Under the pieces are notes generated by a model that worked only from the letters and a program-made list of their open reading frames with translations, did no database searches and had not been told where the DNA came from. 5,393 nt of DNA from UBA922 sp035438805 (lineage in GTDB: Bacteria > Patescibacteriota > Patescibacteriia > Magasanikbacterales > UBA922), in contig DAORJA010000058.1 of assembly GCA_035438805.1 (NCBI GenBank), positions 1-5,393 on the forward strand, written 5' to 3'. A program made the translations under genes and the position numbers. Position 1 is the stretch's first letter. The number at the start of each line of letters is the position of its first letter. Shown here in pieces: positions 1-5,384 of this stretch.

Positions 1-2125
1 AATCTTGAATAAGTAATGCCCGGACTTTTATATTATCAGCAAGACTGGCGGGGGGGTATCGTATATAGGTGGTCTCATTAGCCTTATCTGAAGTGTCATA
101 TGCACCCCATGAACCACCATCATTGGTCGACTTTTCCCAGGTTCCTGTAGGACTATCAGTGACATCACTCATCAACAATGTACCTGCAACTGCATCATAC
201 AGTTCTACCCTGAGAGTAGGGACGGTTCCGCCAAATGCGGTGGAGAATCTCCATGCAAAATATTTACTCGAGGTATTCGATTGTCCAACTGATGGCTGGT
301 AATGTGAGTCAGTGGTATTATCTTCATATACCACACTAGCGCTGTAAATACGCGCTGGAATGCATGACATTCCAAAAATTTTGAACTCAAACATTAGCTG
401 AATGGCAGATGAAGGCGTTGAGTCAGTGAAAACGCCGCTATCATCGACCAGTGTCCACGATCCACTATCGTCACTGATTCCTGATGTTCGATAATATATT
501 CTAAATGGCTCAGTCGATAGACCAGTCGTTCCTGACCCCAGTTGTCGTGCAGCATTAACATAGACTCGGTCGAGTGATGTCGCGTTTGAGGTATCCAGCG
601 AAGGTGTTATCAATCGCTGTACTGGTGCCGTACCCGCATAGGTCCAGTGTGCGCCAATTGGTAGCGAATAAATCTGAGCACCTGCAGCAGTGGTAAGATT
701 GCGACATAAATGAAGTATTCCACCCTCAGACCATACTGAAAAAACTCCTACCTGAATTGAAGGGTGTGCTACTGCACCTGAATCAGCAGAACTCTGATCC
801 AACTGTTTATCATCACAAAGAAAAATATGATCAAATGGATTTGAGCTGGTATTATACTGACTAGCATAACTACGCACACCTGAAGCACCAGTAGACATTA
901 TAATTAGACGATCGATGCCGTCTGAAATTTCACAAGAACTAAGCGCACTCGTTGCAGCATAGGTCGACGTACCTCCTGGAGGGACTTCGACCATCGCGTC
1001 TTGTTGCCAACTTGTATTACCATTTGTGATATTTGAAACAATCGCTCTATATACGCGTGTTGTGGTGACGAAGTATAAGCACTTGACTCCTACTCCTGGA
1101 CCATGATTAAGAATGCCTATGCGTCCATTATTAGCCTGTGAAACCGTACCTGTTGGTGTTTGCGCACCAGTTACATATTGGAAAGCTGATGTTGATTTAC
1201 CTGAGGCGAGTGTGAGTGTTGCTCTGATATTAAATACATATACTCTGTTTGTAGCAGCAGTTCCATCTAATACATAGATATTATGAGATGTCCAGGAGGT
1301 CTTGGTGTCTAATGCTAGTCCGCAAGAAATTGTATTCGTAACTGTGGAAGCGTCTGCCAACCAATAGGTCGCGCGTACACCGTCTGTGGCAGACGATGAT
1401 GCAATAGTAGTTCCCGAGGGTGAAAAGAGCTCGAATCGTAGGCCTTTTGCCATAAAGACACCCCCGTTGGTTAATGTTGCATTTGAACAGGAAAGTAACA
1501 GACGCAGGTCTTCTATCACATACGCACCATCGCCTACGCTTCCTGCTGAACTCGTGAGGGTTATACTGGTATCTGAACCTATGGCTGAAATTTCATACCA
1601 GGTTGTAATTTGTGTTGGATCAGTCGATCCGAATCCAATCCGACAACCTATGGGAAGGTTACTAGAATTCCATGCAGTGCCTGTACCAGTTACGGCAGTG
1701 CCATTTACCGCAGCAGTGCCTGTAGTATATAAATCACGTGTAACACGAAAACCTCTGATCGTATGCGCGGTTGCTGACTGAAGTGTAAGAGTAACATATC
1801 CATTCCATGTATACGTACTAGTTGATATCTGATAGTTGTACAAGACAACTCGACGATTAGCCACTGCAGTTGCTAAATTTTCTACAAAAAATACCCACTG
1901 ATTATCTGAATCATAGGGAATCGCATGTGGATACATTATTGGTATAGAGGTACTAGCTTCTACAGGCCTCCCTAGACCGATAGGCATTGGGCCTGCAAAT
2001 TTGTCTGTTGGGTTTGAACCTGTTCGTTGCTGTATAAGAACCCCAAGATTGGTCTTGGTCGGATCATATGATGTGTATGGTGTTGTGGTTCCGGTAAATG
2101 CATGTTCAATCACTCTTTTTGCCAT
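1..2125 (-). CDS. Large phage-structural-like beta-rich protein, C-terminus beyond window
   Basis: One frame stays open on the minus strand from an ATG at 2125-2123 to the left edge, giving at least 708 residues with no stop; the C-terminus is missing. The protein starts MAKRVIEHAFTG and has no signal peptide or membrane segment. It is rich in Thr, Ser, Gly, Ala and aromatic residues, as in beta-structured surface or virion proteins. Around residues 130-190 lies a Gly/Thr-rich stretch with TGTAWN, GFGSTDPTQITTWY and SDTSITLTSSAG. Around 510-708 lie FRIYYRTSGI, VVYEDNTTDSHYQPS, FAWRFSTAFGG and TYIRYPPASLADN. I recognise this style from phage tail or virion proteins and large CPR proteins of unknown function, from memory only. 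The start lies five bases after the stop of the Tat-signal gene, so the two are probably co-transcribed and perhaps translationally coupled; no clear Shine-Dalgarno is visible. The frame is intact across a C7 run near 50-56. A virion or cell-surface structural role is inferred, and no enzyme motif is seen. Confidence 0.85.
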   Translation of the reverse strand, partial: MAKRVIEHAFTGTTTPYTSYDPTKTNLGVLIQQRTGSNPTDKFAGPMPIGLGRPVEASTSIPIMYPHAIPYDSDNQWVFFVENLATAVANRRVVLYNYQISTSTYTWNGYVTLTLQSATAHTIRGFRVTRDLYTTGTAAVNGTAVTGTGTAWNSSNLPIGCRIGFGSTDPTQITTWYEISAIGSDTSITLTSSAGSVGDGAYVIEDLRLLLSCSNATLTNGGVFMAKGLRFELFSPSGTTIASSSATDGVRATYWLADASTVTNTISCGLALDTKTSWTSHNIYVLDGTAATNRVYVFNIRATLTLASGKSTSAFQYVTGAQTPTGTVSQANNGRIGILNHGPGVGVKCLYFVTTTRVYRAIVSNITNGNTSWQQDAMVEVPPGGTSTYAATSALSSCEISDGIDRLIIMSTGASGVRSYASQYNTSSNPFDHIFLCDDKQLDQSSADSGAVAHPSIQVGVFSVWSEGGILHLCRNLTTAAGAQIYSLPIGAHWTYAGTAPVQRLITPSLDTSNATSLDRVYVNAARQLGSGTTGLSTEPFRIYYRTSGISDDSGSWTLVDDSGVFTDSTPSSAIQLMFEFKIFGMSCIPARIYSASVVYEDNTTDSHYQPSVGQSNTSSKYFAWRFSTAFGGTVPTLRVELYDAVAGTLLMSDVTDSPTGTWEKSTNDGGSWGAYDTSDKANETTYIRYPPASLADNIKVRALLIQD

Positions 2126-2130
2126 ATATT

Positions 2131-2772
2131 TTAGACTTCTAAATAATCTACATTAATCTGAACAGTAGTTGTCCCCGATATCACACAGTATAGCACTTCA
2201 TCCACACCACCCTCAATAAAATTAGGATGGTTATTTGCCCCGTACAAGCCACCTGTCTTTGGTGACATATATTTTTCATAATCAGTGCCCCCTGCGGTAA
2301 ACCTAAAGGAGACAAATGCAGCGTCAGCAGTAAGAGAAAAACGATTACTGTATACACGAATTTTTTTACCAGAAGACGGTGTCAACACGTTACCTGAAGA
2401 AGAAAGTGAAGTGGTAATTTTTTCGACTCCCTGTCCTGCAATGAGCGCCTGTACACCCTCCTCAGTCGCTGGGTTAACTTCTTCATTTGAAGTATTTTTT
2501 ACTCCTACTACATTTGAAGTTGGAGTACTACCAAAAACAAAAGCATCAGCTCGTTTGGGTAAAAATAATGAACCTGCTACTCCCAACCCTGCAATGCCTA
2601 AGAATTTTAAGAATTGTCTTTTTTTTGTATCCTCAAGAGGATTTGTTTGTTCAATAGCTGCAAGACTTTTTTCTAATGTTTCTTGTTTTGGTGTATCTTG
2701 AGGAATCACCACTTCTTCTTTTAAAACAAAAGAATGTGAAGTTTGTCTTCGTGTTCGTTTGATGTGCAACAT
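2131..2772 (-). CDS. Tat-signal (KR-type) secreted protein of unknown function
   Basis: A 213-aa product from the ATG at 2772-2770. Residues 50-77 form a Tat-like signal: KKRQFLKFLG, a Gly/Ala-rich moderately hydrophobic core (GIAGLGVAGSLFL), a basic c-region (PKR) and an ADA cleavage site before F78. The usual Arg-Arg is Lys-Arg (51-52), followed by x-F-L-K. The n-region of about 50 residues is unusually long and charged. The mature part has SNVVGVKN and NPATEE (about 87-105), a Ser-rich linker, then a compact beta-like domain (about 130-213) with GGLYGANNHP. This resembles small phage-associated structural proteins and CPR Tat-signal proteins, from memory. The frame is open up to 2874, but the likely promoter at 2867-2859 lies inside that extension. 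I therefore prefer ATG 2772. A GTG at 2814 behind a weak GGA is also possible and would add 14 residues. It is the first gene of an operon with the large protein and is divergent from tatA. Function is unknown; export and surface display are inferred. Confidence 0.8.
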   Translation of the reverse strand: MLHIKRTRRQTSHSFVLKEEVVIPQDTPKQETLEKSLAAIEQTNPLEDTKKRQFLKFLGIAGLGVAGSLFLPKRADAFVFGSTPTSNVVGVKNTSNEEVNPATEEGVQALIAGQGVEKITTSLSSSGNVLTPSSGKKIRVYSNRFSLTADAAFVSFRFTAGGTDYEKYMSPKTGGLYGANNHPNFIEGGVDEVLYCVISGTTTVQINVDYLEV

Positions 2773-2856
2773 CCCAAGTGTGGAATTGTTGTGAAGCCTA
2801 GTTTTTCTACTCACACATTTTCCGTAAAAAAAGAAAACCTTTACCAATAACCGTAG

Positions 2857-2891
2857 GTAGTATACCATAGTCACCGAGCTTGTAGTATACT
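2857..2891. promoter_or_regulatory. Divergent control region with two GTAGTATAC direct repeats
   Basis: GTAGTATAC occurs at 2857-2865 and again at 2882-2890, 25 bp apart. The right copy lies in AGTATACT (2884-2891), a perfect palindrome that offers a TATACT -10 hexamer on both strands. The plus-strand one (2886-2891) would start tatA transcription near 2898, about 40 bases before its ATG. No good -35 is visible on the plus strand. The repeats may simply be overlapping -10 elements, or they may be sites for a shared regulator; the sequence does not decide. Confidence 0.4.
2859..2867 (-). promoter_or_regulatory. Extended -10 promoter for Tat-signal operon
   Basis: The minus strand reads TGGTATACT, matching the extended -10 consensus TGnTATAAT at all but one position. 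The same TGnTATACT form precedes the esterase gene and the tRNA array. Transcription would start near 2852, leaving about 80 bases of leader before ATG 2772, or about 38 before GTG 2814. No convincing -35 is seen, as is acceptable for extended -10 promoters. Confidence 0.55.
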
Positions 2892-2936
2892 ATTTTAAAG
2901 TTCGCTTTGCCTAAATTAATTAACGTTATTAACAAT

Positions 2937-3080
2937 ATGTTTGGTATAGGTACAAAAGAATTGATAATTATCGGAATTATTTTACTATTTTTATTCGGTG
3001 CCAAAAGAATTCCACAACTCTTCAAGAGTATTGCAGATGCGGTCCGACAGTTAAAAGAAATAAATAAAGAAAAAAAATAA
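2937..3080 (+). CDS. tatA: Miniature TatA/E-family translocase protein
   Basis: A 47-aa protein starting MFGIGTKELIIIGIILLF. It has the TatA layout: a short periplasmic N-terminus, one membrane helix (about residues 8-20) with a polar Glu at position 8, the conserved FG hinge (F20-G21) in FGAKRIP, then an amphipathic helix (about 25-41, PQLFKSIADAVRQLKE) and a lysine-rich tail. In the Tat pathway TatA oligomers help folded proteins cross the cytoplasmic membrane after TatC recognises the signal. TatA proteins are usually longer (about 60-90 aa), so this one keeps little beyond the essential helices. No TatC is encoded in the window. The gene is divergent from a Tat-signal gene, which suggests a functional link. 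No Shine-Dalgarno is visible before the ATG, which sits in an AT-rich leader. A strong terminator follows eight bases after the stop. TatA versus TatE or a TatB-like role cannot be separated at this length. Confidence 0.87.
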   Translation: MFGIGTKELIIIGIILLFLFGAKRIPQLFKSIADAVRQLKEINKEKK

Positions 3081-3087
3081 TCCCACG

Positions 3088-3115
3088 AAAAAACTCCCTG
3101 ATAGGGGAGTTTTTT
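3088..3115. terminator. Bidirectional rho-independent terminator
   Basis: A perfect 11-bp stem pairs 3088-3098 (AAAAAACTCCC) with 3105-3115 (GGGAGTTTTTT), with a 6-base loop and further T-rich sequence to 3123. It begins eight bases after the tatA stop. Because the stem ends in A6 on one side and T6 on the other, it also works on the minus strand, 30 bases after the acyltransferase stop. It separates two convergent units. Confidence 0.93.
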
Positions 3116-3144
3116 ATTTTTTTATATATACCTACGAATGACCA

Positions 3145-4223
3145 TCATGTACGGAGTAGTGGGTAAATTATTCTTTTTATTCCTAGAGCTAGTGATAAAA
3201 ACAACCCGAGGTACACTATGAGCGCAAGCCAAGATGGAAGGATCTGAAAAAAATTAGTATACCTCCATAGAATAGGCCAATGTATCAAGTATATCTCATA
3301 CGAATAAAGCCCAAAATATGATAATAGTTTAAATTCATATTTTTTTAAAACGAATATCATCATAATGAACAACATGGTGATAAGGCTTACGATCTGTTCT
3401 GTACGTAGACTTTCACCAATTCCTGAATAGTATGCAAAATAGGATGTACACAACACACAGATTGAAATAAAAAATATTCTCCAAATAGAGCTTGAAATAT
3501 TAAGAAAAAATCTAGTCATACCGATTGTATAGGTGCTATACAATGAGCCAATAAAAACCCCCAAGGGAAATGCAATAATATGAATTTTATATAAATGAAT
3601 CGCGGGCATTAATTCATAAGAAATTTCTCTTATGAATACATAACTCAATGAGAATATAAGAATAGCTGAAAACCAGGGATATTTCTTGATAAAGAGTAAC
3701 GGAAAAACAAGATAATAAAAAATAATCATCGTGATGTACCACAACGAAGAATTGAAATCAGTATAAATGTCAGTATGGGTGAATAACCCAGTGAAAGAAT
3801 GTACTATAAACTGGGGAGTGTAGGTGATATGTAAAATAAAAAAATCCAGTAACAAAAATATAGTAAGCACAAGCCAAAACGGGACATATAATTTTGACAA
3901 CCGGGAAGTGTAAAATGTTACGATAGAAAAATCTTTTTTAATACTTGATATGGTCAAGCCAAATCCCGACAAAAACAGAAACAGATTAACCCCAACACCG
4001 CTGAGTATCGAAAGTGGAAATAAAAAATGATCATCAGAAACCAAAAAATATCCTACGTGAGAAAATATAATAGTGAGAATTGCAAAACCTTTTAATTCTT
4101 TAGTAAGCGACTCGGAAAATAATTCACCGGTATCTTTTTTTTCGCTGAGAGAACGAGTGCTAAGATTAAAAAGAATGAAAAAAATAAAGTTGATTGGACT
4201 GCGTTAGTAATTGAGACGATCAT
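3145..4223 (-). CDS. Acyltransferase-3 family membrane protein, interrupted by a -1 frameshift at A8
   Basis: An integral membrane O-acyltransferase-like protein (Acyl_transf_3/OafA type), which typically moves acyl groups onto envelope polysaccharides. The body shows the family pattern: GVGVNLFLFLSGFGLT, a basic TSRLSKLYVPFW segment, SSLWYITMIIFYYLVFPLL, and near the end SYEIYLIHWPILW, with about ten hydrophobic helices. The only standard start in the main frame is a TTG at 4044. That start would lose KELKGFAILTIIFSHVGYF, the family's first helix with its conserved His, although this stretch is present in frame upstream. No ATG, GTG or TTG lies between that region and the in-frame esterase stop at 4204-4206. 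In the neighbouring frame an ATG at 4223 opens a good membrane helix and reaches eight A at 4142-4135. A -1 slip there joins the frames into a 359-aa protein of normal family length, with His56 restored. It overlaps the esterase gene by 20 bases. Programmed slippage, a recent mutation or an assembly error would all fit. Confidence 0.8.
4092..4223 (-). CDS. 5' segment of the interrupted acyltransferase (zero frame)
   Basis: Read without a frameshift, the ATG at 4223-4221 gives a 43-aa peptide beginning MIVSITNAVQ. A hydrophobic helix (STLFFSFFLILALVLS, residues 11-26) is followed by AKKK and then 13 residues of unremarkable sequence before TAA at 4094-4092. The helix followed by lysines is a sensible membrane topology. 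This supports the segment being the true N-terminus of the acyltransferase rather than a separate gene. If no slippage occurs, this peptide is the only product from that start. Confidence 0.45.
   Translation of the reverse strand: MIVSITNAVQSTLFFSFFLILALVLSAKKKIPVNYFPSRLLKN
4134..4142 (-). other. Slippery A8-G run at the acyltransferase frame break
   Basis: The minus strand reads GCG AAA AAA AAG in the upstream frame. It contains A AAA AAG in the phase that supports -1 ribosomal slippage in dnaX. Eight consecutive A could also allow RNA polymerase slippage, and one added A restores the downstream frame. I did not find a convincing stimulatory stem-loop or upstream Shine-Dalgarno by eye. The same run would be a likely spot for a sequencing or assembly indel. 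Confidence 0.5.
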
Positions 4224-4947
4224 AGATTACAGTTGACCACATACGATAGCCCTCTTCTGATGGATGAAAAAAATCTGCTGAATAATGAAAGCCTTTTTCT
4301 TTAAACAATTTTTCTGTAGGAGAGTAGAGGTCGATAAAATGTACATGTGTTTCAGCTGATAATTGTTCGATTACCCTATTGAATTTTCTTGTACGCCAGT
4401 CAAAATAATACTGATATGGAAAGCTCAAAAGAGCAGGCGCACCAATAAATGGAAGGGCTATGGTATAAATTGTGACGTCACTTTTACTTGTTAATTCTTT
4501 TAATATCTGAGAATACTGTTCTCTAAAATCAGTTAAAGAAACATTCCCATGGACATCATTAATTCCGAGTAGAATGGTGATTATGTCTGCTTTTTCCTCC
4601 TGTACCAAAGGAAGTACATTTTCTATTATTCCTTTAGTGCGAGCACCTGGGTATGAATAGTTTCTAAGGATAACTGTACTCCCATTTTCTGCAATTTTTT
4701 CTCCAAGCTTATAAGGATACGACATTTCATAGGCAGTTGTACCAACTCCTGACGTAAGACTATCCCCAATAGCAACATACACGACTTGGGAAGTGCTTAC
4801 GCTTGATGAGATAGTGTATTCTCTCTCCTTCAGACTAGCCTGAAGTCCAACACTATCAATGGTGTCATAAATATGTGCGTACGAACGATTGAGATACAAT
4901 CCAATAGAAAGAAGAGCTACAATTAAAAAAATAAGTAATATTTTCAT
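4204..4947 (-). CDS. SGNH/GDSL hydrolase, membrane-anchored or secreted
   Basis: A 247-aa esterase or acyl-transferring enzyme of the SGNH family. The four blocks are clear: AIGDSLTSG with nucleophile Ser63, block II Gly101 in NYSYPGART, block III GIND with Asn130, and block V DFFHPSEEGY with Asp225 and His228. Residues 1-17 (MKILLIFLIVALLSIGL) form one hydrophobic segment, a signal anchor or signal peptide, placing the catalytic domain outside the membrane. I chose the ATG at 4947-4945 because the -10 element lies at 4964-4956, inside any longer reading, and because MKILL gives a normal signal sequence. The acyltransferase follows directly, in the same frame apart from its frameshift, so the two are probably one transcript. 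SGNH domains pair with acyltransferase-3 proteins in OatA-like O-acetylation. Here they would be separate chains acting on envelope sugars or peptidoglycan. A stand-alone esterase or lysophospholipase-like role is the alternative. Confidence 0.9.
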   Translation of the reverse strand: MKILLIFLIVALLSIGLYLNRSYAHIYDTIDSVGLQASLKEREYTISSSVSTSQVVYVAIGDSLTSGVGTTAYEMSYPYKLGEKIAENGSTVILRNYSYPGARTKGIIENVLPLVQEEKADIITILLGINDVHGNVSLTDFREQYSQILKELTSKSDVTIYTIALPFIGAPALLSFPYQYYFDWRTRKFNRVIEQLSAETHVHFIDLYSPTEKLFKEKGFHYSADFFHPSEEGYRMWSTVIYDRLNY

Positions 4948-4955
4948 AGATATGT

Positions 4956-4964
4956 AGTATAGCA
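4956..4964 (-). promoter_or_regulatory. Extended -10 promoter, probably leaderless start for the SGNH gene
   Basis: The minus strand reads TGCTATACT, and the ATG begins only eight bases after the hexamer. Transcription normally starts about seven bases downstream of the -10, so the mRNA should begin at or within a few bases of the start codon. No Shine-Dalgarno could fit in that space. A convincing -35 at normal spacing is not seen. Confidence 0.6.
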
Positions 4965-4999
4965 TACGCAGATAACTCAACCTTATAGTATTAAACTAA

Positions 5000-5019
5000 A
5001 ATCCCCCGTAAGGAGGATT
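5000..5019 (-). terminator. Probable terminator of the tRNA transcript
   Basis: In minus-strand RNA, AAUCCUCC (5019-5012) pairs with GGGGGAUU (5007-5000) through eight pairs including one G-U, around a UUAC loop. A moderately U-rich tail (UUUAGUUU, overlapping the stem end) follows. It lies between tRNA-Pro and the promoter of the SGNH gene, which is the expected place for a terminator. The U tract is interrupted, so strength is uncertain. Confidence 0.5.
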
Positions 5020-5024
5020 AGTAC

Positions 5025-5039
5025 AAGGATAAAATCCTT
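5025..5039. repeat. Small perfect hairpin downstream of tRNA-Pro
   Basis: AAGGAT at 5025-5030 and ATCCTT at 5034-5039 form a 6-bp stem with a 3-base loop, starting seven bases beyond the tRNA-Pro 3' end. No U tract follows on the minus strand, so it is not a standard terminator. It may mark the tRNA trailer for 3' processing. Chance is possible at this size. Confidence 0.35.
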
Positions 5040-5046
5040 TAAGTAG

Positions 5047-5120
5047 TCGGAGTGAAAGGACTTGAACCTTCGACCCTCTGGTCCCAAACCAGATGCTCTA
5101 GCCAACTGAGCTACACTCCG
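5047..5120 (-). tRNA. tRNA-Pro(UGG)
   Basis: A complete 74-nt cloverleaf. The acceptor arms CGGAGTG and CACTCCG pair fully and are followed by discriminator A. The anticodon stem TCTGG/CCAGA encloses the loop TTTGGGA, giving anticodon UGG (Pro) with U33 and G37 as expected. The T loop is TTCAAGT. CCA is not encoded, so it must be added by a nucleotidyltransferase. It is last in a three-tRNA array transcribed leftwards, ten bases after tRNA-Phe. Confidence 0.96.
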
Positions 5121-5130
5121 ATGCGACACG

Positions 5131-5202
5131 TGCCGAGAGCCAGGATCGAACTGGCGACACAAGGCTCTTCAGGCCTCTGCTCTACCACTGAGCTACCTCG
5201 GC
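5131..5202 (-). tRNA. tRNA-Phe(GAA)
   Basis: A complete 72-nt cloverleaf. The acceptor GCCGAGG pairs with TCTCGGC (one G-U), followed by discriminator A. The D arm is GCTC-AGTGGTA-GAGC, the anticodon stem GAGGC/GCCTT encloses the loop CTGAAGA, and the T loop is TTCGATC. The anticodon is GAA (Phe). Position 37 is G, where most bacterial tRNA-Phe have A. CCA is not encoded. It is second in the leftward array. Confidence 0.95.
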
Positions 5203-5209
5203 GTAAACA

Positions 5210-5280
5210 AATTAACAATTAGCAATAAGCGATTAACAAATTTTTGCAACCTGTTAATTATTAGTTGCTAATTGTTAATT
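5210..5280. repeat. Large AT-rich inverted repeat between tRNA-Ala and tRNA-Phe
   Basis: AATTAACAATTAGCAA at 5210-5225 is exactly complementary to TTGCTAATTGTTAATT at 5265-5280 (16 bp). After a symmetrical 6x6 internal loop, ATTAACA (5232-5238) pairs with TGTTAAT (5252-5258), leaving a 13-base loop. The whole element folds as one hairpin and fills nearly all of the 85-base spacer. No coding potential is seen. It could be a small palindromic mobile repeat or a processing structure in the tRNA precursor. Confidence 0.8.
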
Positions 5281-5287
5281 ATACTAG

Positions 5288-5360
5288 TGGACCAGAGAGG
5301 ACTCGAACCCCCTACCTCCTCGGTGCAAACGAGGCGCTCTACCAGGTGAGCTACTGGCCC
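5288..5360 (-). tRNA. tRNA-Ala(UGC)
   Basis: A complete 73-nt cloverleaf. The acceptor GGGCCAG pairs with CTGGTCC, including the G3-U70 wobble that alanyl-tRNA synthetase recognises. Discriminator A follows. The anticodon stem CCTCG/CGAGG encloses TTTGCAC, giving anticodon UGC. The T loop is TTCGAGT and CCA is not encoded. It is the first gene of the array, 24 bases downstream of a clear -10 element. Confidence 0.97.
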
Positions 5361-5384
5361 ATTGCATTTGTAAAATCGAAAAGC

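Noticed and set aside
50..56. G7 run (C7 in the coding strand) as a phase-variation tract
   Set aside because: The reading frame and protein style are continuous on both sides, and seven bases is short for phase variation. It encodes part of Tyr-Pro-Pro.
1386..1781. Open frame on the plus strand inside the large minus-strand gene
   Set aside because: It is antisense to a continuous frame of more than 2 kb with coherent protein sequence, and it has no family resemblance or start signal. The same applies to 69-302 and, opposite the Tat-signal gene, 2285-2701.
2921..2928. TAACGTTA palindrome before tatA as an operator
   Set aside because: It is eight bases in AT-rich sequence, does not extend into longer symmetry and has no second copy, so it is easily due to chance.
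2807..3025. Minus-strand open frame across tatA and the divergent region
   Set aside because: It is antisense to a recognisable TatA and overlaps the promoter region. The protein has no domain or plausible start context.
4204..4206. Stop-codon readthrough fusing the SGNH and acyltransferase proteins in frame
   Set aside because: The two frames do match, but the residues between the TAA and the A8 run in that frame are poor. The ATG at 4223 gives a better N-terminal helix, so a frameshift explains the data more simply.
5047..5120. tRNA-Pro 3' end as an attachment site for an integrated element
   Set aside because: I found no repeated copy of the tRNA 3' end elsewhere in the window and no integrase gene, so tRNA proximity alone is not evidence.
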